Below, in pieces: positions 23,956-34,147 of a stretch of DNA of 64,000 nucleotides. The stretch spans positions 434,001 through 498,000 of the forward strand of contig NZ_LWLB01000023.1 of the NCBI RefSeq assembly GCF_001905145.1, in the 5' to 3' direction. Below the pieces are notes generated by a model. That model was given only the letters and a program-made list of their open reading frames with translations, was not told the DNA's origin and made no database searches. Position 1 is the first letter of the stretch; the number at the start of each line of letters is the position of its first letter. A program made the position numbers and the translations under genes. Origin of the DNA: Nocardiopsis sp. TSRI0078 (GTDB lineage: Bacteria; Actinomycetota; Actinomycetes; Streptosporangiales; Streptosporangiaceae).

Positions 23956-24067
23956 ACGTCCTGACCTCCGACGTGCTCCACCGGCTCTCACACCGCCTGT
24001 CAGCGTCACACGGTCCCCGTCGGACACGCGGATGTACACGCCGCACCGGGCCCGTGAGACAGCAGAC

Positions 24068-24096
24068 GGGCGGGCGCCCCAGGGGGCGGCCCGCCC
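24068..24096. terminator. Hairpin downstream of fabI
   Basis: GGGCGGGC (24068-24075) pairs perfectly with GCCCGCCC (24089-24096), and the loop is itself G/C-rich and partly complementary. It lies 33 bp beyond the fabI stop. No T-run follows, so the call is tentative. Confidence 0.5.
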
Positions 24097-24128
24097 GCGC
24101 CAACCTACCGCACGTGCGTCCGGCGGGT

Positions 24129-24893
24129 TCAGGCTCCGGTGGAGTGGAAGCCGCCGTCGACGTGGACGATCTCACCGGTGGTGGCCGGGAACCAGTCGGA
24201 CAGCAGGGCCACGACCGCCTTGGCCGCGGGCTCGGGGTTGGTGACGTCCCAGCCCAGCGGGGCGCGCTCGGGCCAGTGCTTGGCCAGATCGGCGAACCCG
24301 GGGATGCTGCGGGCGGCCATCGTGCTCAGCGGCCCGGCGGAGACCAGGTTGACCCGGATGTCCTGCTCGCCGACGTAGCGCGCCAGGTAGCGGGCGGTGG
24401 AGGTGAGCGCGGACTTGGCCACGCCCATCCAGTCGTAGATGGGGTAGGAGACGCTGTTGTCGAAGTCCAGGGCCACGACCGAGCCGCCGTCCTTCATCAG
24501 CGGCGTCAGGGAGGTGGTCAGCGACTTCAGGGAGAAGGTGGACGTGTGCATGGCCGTGGCCACGTCCGACCACTCGGTGTTGAGGAAGTTGCCGCCCAGG
24601 GCCTCCTGCGGGGTGAACCCGATGGAGTGCACGATGCCGTCCAGGCCGTCGACGTGCTCGCCGACGCGCCCGGCCAGGCTGGCGAGCTGCTCGTCGTCGG
24701 TGACGTCCAGCTCCAGGACCGGGGGCGTCTCCGGCAGGCGCTTGGCGATGCGCTCCACCAGGCTCAGGCGGCCGTAGCCGGTGAGGACGACCGTGGCGCC
24801 CTGCTCCTGGGCGAGCCGGGCCACGTGGAAGGCGATGGAGGAGTCGGTGAGCACCCCGGTGACGAGGATGCGCTTACCTTCGAGGATTCCCAT
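24129..24893 (-). CDS. fabI: Enoyl-ACP reductase FabI (InhA type)
   Basis: This 254-residue NADH-dependent enoyl-ACP reductase carries out the last step of each type II fatty acid elongation cycle. The N-terminus GKRILVTGVLTDSSIAFHVA is the InhA/FabI nucleotide-binding signature. HSIGFTPQEALGG follows near 89. The active site shows Y153 and K160 in YDWMGVAKSAL, and the C-terminal IVHVDGGFHSTGA is typical. It lies 83 bp after fabG on the same strand, the usual actinomycete fabG-fabI (inhA) arrangement. The two genes are probably co-transcribed from a promoter before fabG. Start: ATG 24891-24893. Confidence 0.96.
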   Translation of the reverse strand: MGILEGKRILVTGVLTDSSIAFHVARLAQEQGATVVLTGYGRLSLVERIAKRLPETPPVLELDVTDDEQLASLAGRVGEHVDGLDGIVHSIGFTPQEALGGNFLNTEWSDVATAMHTSTFSLKSLTTSLTPLMKDGGSVVALDFDNSVSYPIYDWMGVAKSALTSTARYLARYVGEQDIRVNLVSAGPLSTMAARSIPGFADLAKHWPERAPLGWDVTNPEPAAKAVVALLSDWFPATTGEIVHVDGGFHSTGA

Positions 24894-24976
24894 GGTGCGG
24901 GTTGTCCGTCCTGTCTGTGGTCGGTTGCCGGAAGGGGATGGTCCTTCCGGGAAGTGGAAGGGGGCGCGGGCGCGTG

Positions 24977-25876
<900 letters not shown>

Positions 25877-25958
25877 TCACCGCACCGGGCGGGCCCCGGA
25901 CCGGTCCGCACCGGGTCGGACCGCCCATGCCCCGAGGACCCGGCCCGGGCCCGGATCC

Positions 25959-26618
25959 TCAGGCCCAGCCCGCGTCGTGGGCCAGGATGGCGGCCTGCAC
26001 CCGGTTGGACATGCCCAGCTTGGACAGGATCCGGCTGACGTGCGCCTTGACCGTGGCCTCGCGCATGCCCAGCTCGCGCCCGGCCTCGGCGTTGGACATG
26101 CCCCGGGCCACCGCGACGAGCACGGAGCGCTCCCGCTCGCTGAGCACCGACAGGCGGCGCCCGGCCTCGTCACGGCCCGCGGCCGAGTCGGCGGGCGCGG
26201 GGGAGGCGAAGCGTTCGAGCATGCGCTTGGTGACGCTGGGGGCGAGCATGGCGTTCCCCTCGTGGACGGTACGCACCGCGCCGATGAGGTCGCGCGGCGG
26301 GGTGTCCTTGAGCAGGAAGCCCACCGCCCCGGCGCGCAGCGCGCTGTGCACGTACTCGTCCAGGTCGAAGGTGGTCAGCAGGACCACGCGGGGTGGATCG
26401 GGCAGGGCGGTGAGCCGGGAGGCGGCGGTGATGCCGTCGGTGCCCGGCATGCGGATGTCGAGCAGCACCACGTCCGGGGAGAGTTCCCCGGCCAGGCGCA
26501 CGGCCTCGTCCCCGTCGCCGCCCTCCCCCACCACCTCGATGTCGGGGGCCGCGTCCAGGATCATCCGCAGGCCGGATCTGACCAGGAGTTCGTCATCGAC
26601 CAGGAGCGTGCGGATCAC
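25959..26618 (-). CDS. NarL/LuxR-family response regulator
   Basis: This 219-residue two-component regulator has a receiver domain with the acidic pair D8-D9, the phosphoacceptor D54 in VVLLDIRMPG, and the conserved Lys in GFLLKDT near 104. The C-terminal LuxR-type HTH (about 150-212) contains LSERERSVLVAVARGMSNAEAGRELGM in two parts and AHVSRILSKLGM. The start is GTG 26618, 26 bp inside the end of the histidine kinase gene, so the pair is translated together. It probably controls the ABC exporter genes that read away on the other side of the kinase, as is common for this arrangement. Confidence 0.95.
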   Translation of the reverse strand: MIRTLLVDDELLVRSGLRMILDAAPDIEVVGEGGDGDEAVRLAGELSPDVVLLDIRMPGTDGITAASRLTALPDPPRVVLLTTFDLDEYVHSALRAGAVGFLLKDTPPRDLIGAVRTVHEGNAMLAPSVTKRMLERFASPAPADSAAGRDEAGRRLSVLSERERSVLVAVARGMSNAEAGRELGMREATVKAHVSRILSKLGMSNRVQAAILAHDAGWA

Positions 26619-27876
26619 CGTCGGGGACCTCTTCCGTGCCGGGTGGGTTGTCGGTTCGCAAGATAGCGCGCATCCGCCATCCGCCGTCGGGGCACGCCCC
26701 GGCGCTGAGGCTGCCGCCCGCGAGGGCGACGCGCTCCCGGAGCCCGGTCAGCCCGAATCCGCTGTGGGGCATGGGCGCGGCCGGGGCCGGGGCCGGCTCG
26801 TTGGCCACCTCCACCTCCAACTGTCGGGCGCTCCGGTGCAGGCGCAGTGTGACGGCGGCACCGGGCGCGTGTTTGGCCGCGTTGGTCAGTCCCTCCTGGA
26901 CGATCCGGTAGGCGGTGCGCTGGACGCCCGCCGGCAGCGGCGGCCCCTGCCCGGTGTCCTCGCGGGTGATCCGCATCCCGGCGGCGCACCACTCCCCCAC
27001 CAGCCGGTCCAGGTCGGACAGGACCGGCTGCGGAGCGGTGGGCGCGGCGGCGGTGTCGTCGCGCAGCACCCCGAGGATGCCACGCAGCTCCGACAGCGCC
27101 TCGCGGCCGGTGGTGCGGATCAGGCCCGCGGCCTCCACGGTGCGCGGGTCGTCGGTGGAGACCTCCAGTCCGCCCGCGTGCAGCACCATGAGGCTGACCC
27201 GGTGCGCGACCACGTCGTGCATCTCGCGGGCGATGCGGGTGCGTTCGGCGGTGATGGCCTGCTCGGCCATCATGTGCTGTTCGCGTTCGAGGCGTTCGGC
27301 GCGCTCCTGGAGCCGGTCGATGAGCTGGCGGCGTGTGCCCACCCACAGGCCGAAGGTCATCGGTATGACCAGCAGCATCCCGATCAGGAACACCTGCCCG
27401 AAGGCGTTGGCCTCGTAGGCGACGAGCATGGCCAGGCTGTACAGGGCGAACCAGCCCACCAGCAGGCGCCGGTCGTCGAAGTAGACCGCGTACGAGTAGA
27501 GGGCGATCATCGCCGGGAAGAAGTTGGCGAAGCACAGCAGCAGCACGAACGCGGTGACGAGCAGCCAGTGGGGGTGGCTGCGCCGTAGCAGCACCGTCGC
27601 CCCGGCCCACAGCACCGGGATCACGTAGAGGACCATTCCGGCGACCAGGGCGGCCGGGAGGTTCACGGAGGCCAGGGCGCCGAGGGCACCGGCGGCGAGG
27701 CCGCCGAACAGGCCGAACCCGCCGCCGGAGCTGAGCTGCACCACCCCGCTGAACGGGAGCGGCAGGATGGCGTAGAGCCAGTCGGCGACGTACAGGCGGC
27801 GCTGCCACCACCACTCCCGGTTCCTCTCCCACAGGGCGCCGACGTCTCCGCCCCGGGCATCCACCCAGCTCCTCAT
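26593..27876 (-). CDS. Sensor histidine kinase (HisKA_3, NarL-partner type)
   Basis: This 427-residue kinase has six or more hydrophobic segments in its first 180 residues. A coiled linker follows, then the HisKA_3 dimerisation domain with phosphoacceptor H220 in AREMHDVVAHRVSLM. The ATPase domain has N-box EGLTNAAKHAPGA and a degenerate G-box SGFGLTGLRERV. The sensor part is all membrane-embedded, which suggests it detects a membrane-associated signal. Start: I choose the ATG at 27874-27876 because the in-frame extension upstream is Arg-rich. The response regulator gene overlaps its end. The divergent ABC exporter genes start 340 bp away. Confidence 0.93.
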   Translation of the reverse strand: MRSWVDARGGDVGALWERNREWWWQRRLYVADWLYAILPLPFSGVVQLSSGGGFGLFGGLAAGALGALASVNLPAALVAGMVLYVIPVLWAGATVLLRRSHPHWLLVTAFVLLLCFANFFPAMIALYSYAVYFDDRRLLVGWFALYSLAMLVAYEANAFGQVFLIGMLLVIPMTFGLWVGTRRQLIDRLQERAERLEREQHMMAEQAITAERTRIAREMHDVVAHRVSLMVLHAGGLEVSTDDPRTVEAAGLIRTTGREALSELRGILGVLRDDTAAAPTAPQPVLSDLDRLVGEWCAAGMRITREDTGQGPPLPAGVQRTAYRIVQEGLTNAAKHAPGAAVTLRLHRSARQLEVEVANEPAPAPAAPMPHSGFGLTGLRERVALAGGSLSAGACPDGGWRMRAILRTDNPPGTEEVPDGDPHAPGR

Positions 27877-28216
27877 GCTGGGGAGTCTACGGTCGGGCGT
27901 CCGGTGACTCCGGGTGAGCACACGGAGGCGCATCCTCCGCCCCGGCCAACGCATGCCCCGCGTCCGGCCAGGTCAGAGCCCCCTTCCGCCGGAGCCGTCA
28001 CGGACGGTGAGGCGGCCACCCCCGACGAAAGTCGGTGCCCGGACCCGACGAAGGAGTCCCGAACCCGCCCGCCACCGTTCCTTTGGCCGTGGCCGGGATC
28101 GGCCCCGCGGTGGACGCCCCGGAGGGGTGGGCGGCCCTAGCGTGGTGGAGTGCCGCGGCGGAGTGTCCGCCCGGCCCTGCCACCATCCCTTCTTCCGATC
28201 GCTGGAGTTGTCTGCC
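27877..28216. other. Intergenic region between the two-component and ABC exporter genes
   Basis: These 340 bp separate two divergent units and hold no gene. A TAGCGT hexamer near 28138 is a possible -10 for the exporter operon. I see no clear palindrome for the response regulator. Confidence 0.4.
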
Positions 28217-28984
28217 GTGACCGAGTCCACTGTGAAGCCCGTCCCCCCGGTCGACACACCGCCGGTGGTGGTCGCCCGGGGCCTCACCAAGACCTACGAC
28301 ACCGGAGACAACCAGGTCCACGCCCTGGCGGGGGTCGACGTGGAGTTCCACCGGGGCGCCTTCACCGCGATCATGGGCCCCTCCGGCTCCGGCAAGTCCA
28401 CCCTGATGCACTGCCTGGCCGGGCTGGACGTGCCCACCTCCGGCACCGTGCATCTGGGCCGCACCGAGATCACGGGCCTGCGCGACGCCGAGCTGACGCT
28501 GCTGCGCCGCGACCGGATCGGGTTCATCTTCCAGTCGTTCAACCTGCTGCCGATGCTGACCGCCGAGCAGAACATCCTGCTGCCCTCCCAGATCGCCCGG
28601 CGCGGGATCGACAAGCAGCGGTTCGACCACATCATCGACGTGGTGGGCCTGCGCGACCGGCTCAGCCACCTGCCCGCCAAGCTCTCCGGCGGGCAGCAGC
28701 AGCGCGTGGCCGTGGCCCGCGCCCTGCTCAACGCGCCCGAGGTCGTCTACGCCGACGAGCCCACCGGCAACCTGGACTCGCGTTCGGGCACCGAGGTGCT
28801 GCGGTTCCTGCGCGACTCGGCCCGTGACCTGAACCAGACCATCGTCATGGTCACCCACGACCCCGTCGCCGCCTCCTACGCCGACCGCGTGGTCTTCCTG
28901 CGCGACGGCCGCCTGGTGGACGAGGTCACCGAGCCCACCGCCGAACTGGTCTCCGCCCGACTGCTGAAGCTGGAAGAGGCCTAA
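28217..28984 (+). CDS. ABC transporter ATP-binding protein (MacB/LolD type)
   Basis: This 255-residue ATPase belongs to the subfamily that drives FtsX-like permeases. Motifs in order are Walker A GPSGSGKST (54-62), a Q-loop in FIFQSFNLLPMLTA, the signature LSGGQQQRVAVARALL, Walker B VVYADEPTGNLD, and the H-loop VMVTHDPVAAS. Start: GTG 28217 with GGAG 9 bases upstream. The open frame further upstream is not family-like. The stop is followed 5 bp later by the permease start, so the two form an operon. Members of this group power efflux of peptides or antibiotics, or lipid/lipoprotein extraction, using mechanotransmission and not substrate passage through the membrane. Confidence 0.96.
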   Translation: MTESTVKPVPPVDTPPVVVARGLTKTYDTGDNQVHALAGVDVEFHRGAFTAIMGPSGSGKSTLMHCLAGLDVPTSGTVHLGRTEITGLRDAELTLLRRDRIGFIFQSFNLLPMLTAEQNILLPSQIARRGIDKQRFDHIIDVVGLRDRLSHLPAKLSGGQQQRVAVARALLNAPEVVYADEPTGNLDSRSGTEVLRFLRDSARDLNQTIVMVTHDPVAASYADRVVFLRDGRLVDEVTEPTAELVSARLLKLEEA

Positions 28985-28989
28985 AGGAC

Positions 28990-31713
28990 ATGCTGCGCAC
29001 CACACTCGCCGGGCTGCGACTGCACAAGTCCCGGTACGTCACCACCGTGCTGGCGATCCTGCTCGGGGTCATGTTCGTCTCGGGCACCATGGTCTTCGCC
29101 GACACGCTGAAGGCCAACTACGAGGAGTCCGTGATGGGCTCCGCGACCAGCGTCGACGCCATCGCCGTCCCGGCCCAGCCCGAGCCGGGGGACGGGGAGG
29201 AGCCCGAGGCCCCGGCCGCCTTCACCGAGGAGCAGCTCGACGACGTCCGGGCGCTGCCCGAGGTCGCCGACGCGGGCGGCCTGCTCAGCGGGGAGGCCGT
29301 GCTCCTGGACGACGAGGGCCGCGCGGTCGGCTTCATGCCGCCCGCCGCGATCGCGCTGGACGGGACCAGCCGCTTCTCCCCCGACGAGGGCACGCTGCCC
29401 TCGGACGGGGACGAGGTCGTCTTGGCCACCTCCACCGCCGACCAGACCGGTTTCGCGGTCGGCGACACGGTGACCGTGCTCGACCCGGAGGGGGACAAGC
29501 GCGACTTCACCGTCACCGGCCTGCTCAACTTCGGCGTGGACCCGTCCTACAGCATGAGCGGCGCCCTCGTCTTCGACCCGGACACCGCCCGGGAGATGAC
29601 CGGTGTGAGCGGCTACTCCGAGATCGACGTGCTCGCCGCCGAGGGCCGCACCGACGAGCAGGCCTCCGAGGCCGTCGCCGCCCTGCTGGGCTCCGGGGCC
29701 GAGGTGCAGACCGGTGAGGAGTTCGGCCTGACCATAGCCGAGAACGCCGGCGGCGACACCGAGATGCTGCGGGTCGCACTGCTGCTGTTCGCGTTCATCG
29801 CGATGTTCGTGGCCGGGATCGTCATCTACAACACCTTCGCCATCCTCATCGCCCAGCGCCAGCGGGAGATGGCCCTGCTGCGCTGCGTGGGCGCCAAGCG
29901 CTCCCAGGTCTTCCGCTCCGTCCTGGCCGAGTCGGTGGCCGTGGGCCTGGTCGCCTCCGCCCTGGGCGTCCTGGCGGGTGTGGGCATCGGCATGGCCGGT
30001 GCGGCCTTCGGCGGCCCCCTCCTGGGCACCGGCTCCGCGGTGCCCGTGGTGATCACCCCGCTCGCTGTGGGCGTGGGCATGGCCGTCGGCACCGTGGTGA
30101 CCGTGTTCTCGGCACTGGTGCCGGCCATGCGCGCCACCCGGGTGTCGCCGCTGGCCGCGCTGCGCACCAGCGCGACCGCCGGCGGCCTGGAGAAGGGCAC
30201 GGGCTGGGTCCGCGTCGTCTTCGGCCTGCTGGCCTTCCTGGTCTCGGCGGCCATGGTGGCCGTGGTCCTGAGCTCCGAACCGAACCAGATGGGCCCGATC
30301 ATCGTGACCGCCGCCGCGCTGGTCGCGTTCGTGGGCGTGGTGGTCCTGGGCCCGCTGCTGGTGCGCGGCATCGTGCGCGTGGTCGGCGCCCCCCTGCGCA
30401 GGCTGGGCGTGCCGAGCATGCTGGCGGTGGACAACTCCACCCGCAGCCCGCGCCGCGCGGCCACCGCGATGATCGCGCTGACCGTGGGGGCCACGCTCAT
30501 CACCGGCTACTCGGTGCTCAGCGCGTCGGTCGAGTCGACCATGACCACCATGCTCGAAGAGCAGTTCCCGGTGGACTACCAGATCACCCCGCAGTTCTCC
30601 CTGGAGGGGACGGGCACCGGGGACGCGGCCGCCGAAGGCGCCGAGGAGGCACCCGAGGGGGAGGCTCCCGCCGACGGCCAGTCGGCCGAGGGCGGGCCCG
30701 CCGGGGACGGGGCCGCCGCGGCCGAGCCCGGCGAGGGCGCCGGGGACGGCGCCGAGGACGGGGGCCCCACGGCCGCGAACGCGACCGTCCCAGCCTTTCC
30801 CACCGTCCCGAACGGCGTGATCGAGGCCCTGGAGGCCCAGCCCGAGCTGGGCAAGGTCTTCGGACAGCGCAGCACCTCCGTGGAGACCGGCGGCGACCTG
30901 CCGCTCTTCGTCTACACCTACCCGGGAGCCGAGATCGGCGTCGACCTCACCAGCGAGGTCGTCGAGGGCGACCTGACCGACCTCGGTCCCGGCAGGGCCG
31001 TGGTGGCGGAGGGATACGTCGACGGAGTCGGCGTGGGCGACACCCTCACCGTCCCGGCCCGGGACGGGCAGGACCTCTCCCTGGAGGTCGTCGCGGTGGT
31101 GGAGGAGATGCAGAGCCTGTCGGCCGTGACCATCGACACGGAGGACTTCGCCACCGCCTTCCCCGGGGTCGACGAGAACGAGCTGGTCCTCGTCCGCGCC
31201 GCCGAGGGGGCCGACGCGGCCGAGGTGCGCGACGCCGTCTACTCCGCGGTGGAGGAGTACCCGACCATGCAGGTCGCGTCGGTCGCCGAGATGAAGAACC
31301 AGTTCTCGGAGATGATGGACATCGCCTTCTACACCATCGCGGCGATGCTGGGACTGGCGATCATCATCGCGGTGTTCGGCATCTCCAACACCATGGCGCT
31401 GTCGGTGCTGGAGCGCACACGGGAGTCCGCGCTGCTGCGGGCGATGGGGCTCTCCCGTGGCCAGCTGCGCCGGATGCTGAGCGTGGAGGCCGTGCTGCTG
31501 TGCCTGATCGGTGCCGGTATCGGTATCGTGCTGGGCCTGGTGTTCGGATGGGCCGCCGGCATGTCGGCCCTGCCGGACATGATCTTCTCGGTTCCCGCCG
31601 AGCAGATCGCGGTGTTCATCGCGGTGGCCGTCCTGGCCGGGCTCCTGGCCTCGGTGCTGCCCGGCAGGCGGGCCGCCGGGACCTCGATCACGGGGGCGCT
31701 GGCCAGCGAGTAG
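28990..31713 (+). CDS. ABC transporter permease with two FtsX domains
   Basis: This 907-residue membrane protein is the partner of the preceding ATPase. One membrane helix lies near the N-terminus (about 16-36) and an extracytoplasmic domain follows. The first FtsX domain spans about 258-385 and contains LIAQRQREMALLRCVGAKR. A second set of helices near 400-510 leads into a large outer domain holding a Glu/Gly/Ala/Pro-rich low-complexity stretch (about 540-600). The last FtsX domain (about 775-905) includes SVLERTRESALLRAMGLSR. This duplicated 10-helix-like layout is typical of actinobacterial exporters near two-component genes. The start ATG is preceded by AAAGGAC. A GC-rich terminator follows. 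Confidence 0.95.
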   Translation: MLRTTLAGLRLHKSRYVTTVLAILLGVMFVSGTMVFADTLKANYEESVMGSATSVDAIAVPAQPEPGDGEEPEAPAAFTEEQLDDVRALPEVADAGGLLSGEAVLLDDEGRAVGFMPPAAIALDGTSRFSPDEGTLPSDGDEVVLATSTADQTGFAVGDTVTVLDPEGDKRDFTVTGLLNFGVDPSYSMSGALVFDPDTAREMTGVSGYSEIDVLAAEGRTDEQASEAVAALLGSGAEVQTGEEFGLTIAENAGGDTEMLRVALLLFAFIAMFVAGIVIYNTFAILIAQRQREMALLRCVGAKRSQVFRSVLAESVAVGLVASALGVLAGVGIGMAGAAFGGPLLGTGSAVPVVITPLAVGVGMAVGTVVTVFSALVPAMRATRVSPLAALRTSATAGGLEKGTGWVRVVFGLLAFLVSAAMVAVVLSSEPNQMGPIIVTAAALVAFVGVVVLGPLLVRGIVRVVGAPLRRLGVPSMLAVDNSTRSPRRAATAMIALTVGATLITGYSVLSASVESTMTTMLEEQFPVDYQITPQFSLEGTGTGDAAAEGAEEAPEGEAPADGQSAEGGPAGDGAAAAEPGEGAGDGAEDGGPTAANATVPAFPTVPNGVIEALEAQPELGKVFGQRSTSVETGGDLPLFVYTYPGAEIGVDLTSEVVEGDLTDLGPGRAVVAEGYVDGVGVGDTLTVPARDGQDLSLEVVAVVEEMQSLSAVTIDTEDFATAFPGVDENELVLVRAAEGADAAEVRDAVYSAVEEYPTMQVASVAEMKNQFSEMMDIAFYTIAAMLGLAIIIAVFGISNTMALSVLERTRESALLRAMGLSRGQLRRMLSVEAVLLCLIGAGIGIVLGLVFGWAAGMSALPDMIFSVPAEQIAVFIAVAVLAGLLASVLPGRRAAGTSITGALASE

Positions 31714-31745
31714 GCGCTCGGGCCCTCCGCGGAGCGGAAAGGACA

Positions 31746-31784
31746 CGCGGGCCCTTCCCGGCCTTCGGGCGGGGAGGGCCCGCG
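31746..31784. terminator. Terminator after the ABC exporter operon
   Basis: A 15-bp stem (31746-31760 with 31770-31784, one G-U wobble) has a 9-base loop and lies 33 bp past the permease stop. Confidence 0.8.
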
Positions 31785-31812
31785 CCGTACTGTGGGCCCG
31801 AGGGGGTGCGCG

Positions 31813-33363
31813 GTGGGGGGTTCTGCTTCGGTGCCGGTCCCGGCGGGCGGGGTGGCGTGGGGTACGCCGGCGGCCCGCTGGACGCTCACGGCCACGGTGC
31901 TCGGCTCGGGCATGGCGTTCCTGGACTCCACGGTGGTGACCGTGGCACTGCCCGCCATCCAGGACGACCTGGACACGGGGCTCTCCGGGATGCAGTGGAC
32001 CGTCAACGGCTACATGGTGACCCTGTCCGCGCTGATCCTGCTCAGCGGCTCGCTGTCGGACCGGTTCGGCCGGGTGCGCCTGTTCATGGCCGGGGTGGCG
32101 GTGTTCGCCCTGGCGTCCGCGCTGTGCACGTTCGCGCCCACTCTGGGGTGGCTGGTCGCCGGGCGTGTGGTGCAGGGCGTGGGCGGAGCGCTGCTGACGC
32201 CGGGAAGCCTGGCGATCCTCCAGGCGGGGTTTCGCGAGCAGGACCGCGCCCGGGCGATCGGGGCGTGGTCGGGGCTGACGGGCGTGGCCGCGGCGGTGGG
32301 GCCCTTCGTGGGCGGCTGGCTGGTGCAGATCGGCGACTGGCGGCTCATCTTCCTCGTCAACCTGCCCATGGCGGCGGCGGTGCTGGCGATCGCGTGGTGG
32401 CGGGTGCCCGAGTCGCGCGACACCGGGTCCTCCGGACGGTTGGACCTTCCGGGTGCGCTGCTGGGTGTGGCCGCACTGGGAGGGATCACCTACGCGCTCA
32501 TCCAGTGGGGCGCGGTGGGCGCGGACCCGGGCGTGTGGACCGCGGCGGCGCTGGGTGTGCTGGCCCTGGCGGGGTTCCTGCTGGTGGAGGCGCACCACCG
32601 CGATCCGATGCTGCCCCTGGGCATCTTCTCCTCGACGGCCTTCAGCGTCACCAACGGCGCGACCGTGCTGGTCTACGGCTCCCTGGGGCCGCTGCTGTTC
32701 CTGCTGGTCGTCTACCTGCAGGAGGTGGGCGGATACACGCCCGTGGCCGCGGGCGCGGCCTCGCTGCCGATCACCCTGCTGATGCTGGCGCTCTCCGCGC
32801 GGTCGGGCAGGCTCGCCGCACGCATCGGCCCGAGGCCGCAGTTGTTCGCGGGCCCGCTGCTGCTGGCGGCGGGGTTCGTGCTGCTGTCGCGGCTGGGGAC
32901 GGAGGCGCCCTACCTGACGGGCGTGCTGCCCGGGGTGCTGCTGGTGGCGCTGGGGCTGTCGACGGCGGTGGCGCCGCTGACGGCGACCGTGCTGGCGTCG
33001 GCGCCGGAACGGCACGCGGGGTTGGCCTCGGGTGTCAACAACACCTTCGCGCGCGGTGCCCAGCTGATCGGTGTGGCCGCGGTTCCGGTGCTCGCCGGGA
33101 TCGGCGGCCAGGGGGAGGACGGGGATCCGACCGCGCTCGTGCAGGGTTTCGGTCCGGCGATGCTGATGCTGGCGCTCCTGTGCGCGTCGGCCGCGTTGTG
33201 CGCCCTGCTGCTGCCGCGCGGGCGGATGCCCCGGGCCGCCGGGGCCGCGGAGCCCTCCGCGGAGCCGCCCCCGCGGTTCTGCGGGACCTCGGGGCCGCCG
33301 CTGCGCTCGTGCCCGGGTTCCAGCGCCGGGACGGCGCACGGCGGGGACCACGCACAGAGCTGA
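31813..33363 (+). CDS. MFS drug transporter, DHA2 (14-helix) family
   Basis: This 516-residue major facilitator protein has about 14 hydrophobic helices. Motif A appears as SDRFGRVR near residue 75. The first-helix motif LDSTVVTVALPAI and the motif C-like region GPFVGGWLVQIGDWRLIFLVN match the EmrB/QacA family of proton-coupled multidrug exporters. The C-terminal 50 residues are Pro/Gly-rich and hydrophilic. Start: GTG 31813 with GAGGGGG about 6 bases upstream; another in-frame GTG at 31792 lies closer to the terminator and has no good ribosome-binding site. No regulator gene adjoins it. It converges on the acidic protein gene, with a hairpin between. Confidence 0.92.
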   Translation: MGGSASVPVPAGGVAWGTPAARWTLTATVLGSGMAFLDSTVVTVALPAIQDDLDTGLSGMQWTVNGYMVTLSALILLSGSLSDRFGRVRLFMAGVAVFALASALCTFAPTLGWLVAGRVVQGVGGALLTPGSLAILQAGFREQDRARAIGAWSGLTGVAAAVGPFVGGWLVQIGDWRLIFLVNLPMAAAVLAIAWWRVPESRDTGSSGRLDLPGALLGVAALGGITYALIQWGAVGADPGVWTAAALGVLALAGFLLVEAHHRDPMLPLGIFSSTAFSVTNGATVLVYGSLGPLLFLLVVYLQEVGGYTPVAAGAASLPITLLMLALSARSGRLAARIGPRPQLFAGPLLLAAGFVLLSRLGTEAPYLTGVLPGVLLVALGLSTAVAPLTATVLASAPERHAGLASGVNNTFARGAQLIGVAAVPVLAGIGGQGEDGDPTALVQGFGPAMLMLALLCASAALCALLLPRGRMPRAAGAAEPSAEPPPRFCGTSGPPLRSCPGSSAGTAHGGDHAQS

Positions 33364-33390
33364 TCCGCGGGGACGTGCGAGGACCGGCGC

Positions 33391-33449
33391 CCGGTGGCTC
33401 CGGCGAGGAGCGGAGTCCGGGACGCCGGCCACCCGGCCGGAGCCACCGG
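33391..33449. terminator. Hairpin between convergent genes
   Basis: CCGGTGGCTCCGG (33391-33403) pairs perfectly with 33437-33449 over a 33-base loop. It lies between the MFS stop and the end of the acidic protein gene and could end transcription in both directions. Confidence 0.65.
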
Positions 33450-33457
33450 GGCAGGGA

Positions 33458-34009
33458 TCAGATCTGCGGATCCTCGTCGTCCGCAGCTCCGGGGTCCGGA
33501 ACGCGGGTGTCCTTCGGAGCCCCGGTGTCCGGAGTGCCGGTGTCCCTCGGGTCCTCGGCGTCCGGAACGTAGCCGGACGTGTCGGTGGTCCGGTCGCGCT
33601 CGTCGTCCCGCTCGCCGTGGGGAGTGTCCGCCGGGTGCTCGTACGGCCTGCCCGGATGCTCGCTCCTGACGGCCGCTCCCTCGCCGGTGTCGGACACGCT
33701 CCCGTCGTCGATCTCGTGGACGGCCTCCTGCTCCGCGCCGCGGGTCTCCCCTCCCCAGCTCTCGCGCGGGTAGAGGTCACTGCGCTCGGAGCGCACCGCC
33801 TCGTCGATGCCCCGGGGCCCCGAACTGTCGGTTCCCGGCATCTCGGGGTCCACGAAGTCGTACTCCTGGATGCCGTAGTCCGGCTCGATCCGCCGCTCCC
33901 TCGCGACGGCCTTGCTCAGCTCGGGGTCGTCACCCATGTCGGTGTCCACGTCATAGGGCTCCTCAGTGTCGCCCGAGCCGGTTCTCTCGTCATAGGGCTC
34001 TTCAGTCAC
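33458..34009 (-). CDS. Acidic, low-complexity protein of unknown function
   Basis: This 183-residue protein is very rich in Glu, Asp, Pro, Thr and Gly and has no hydrophobic core or membrane helix. The N-terminus repeats TEEPYD twice (VTEEPYDERTG, then DTEEPYDVDT). The segment DYGIQEYDFVDPEMPGTDSSG is the most sequence-specific part, and the tail repeats DTGTPDTGAPKDTRVPD. It looks intrinsically disordered. Start: GTG 34009 after a G-rich stretch; an in-frame extension to 34045 is less likely. Codon-position GC bias supports a real gene. I recognise no family, although DUF5709-like acidic actinobacterial proteins are similar in character. Confidence 0.75.
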   Translation of the reverse strand: MTEEPYDERTGSGDTEEPYDVDTDMGDDPELSKAVARERRIEPDYGIQEYDFVDPEMPGTDSSGPRGIDEAVRSERSDLYPRESWGGETRGAEQEAVHEIDDGSVSDTGEGAAVRSEHPGRPYEHPADTPHGERDDERDRTTDTSGYVPDAEDPRDTGTPDTGAPKDTRVPDPGAADDEDPQI

Positions 34010-34147
34010 TGTTTCCCCCCTTCCCTCGTTAGTCCGATGCCCCAAACCGTGCCGCGTATGTCAACTTTCCGGTCCGAAAAGCGCGGACTCCCGGACGAAG
34101 CCCGCGTGGCGGGAGGAGGGAGCCGTGTCCGAGGGCGGCGCGGACGG

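Noticed and set aside
28981..33780. Minus-strand frame of about 1,600 codons
   Set aside because: It is the antisense shadow of the ABC permease and MFS genes, rich in Gly, Arg and His, with no domain.
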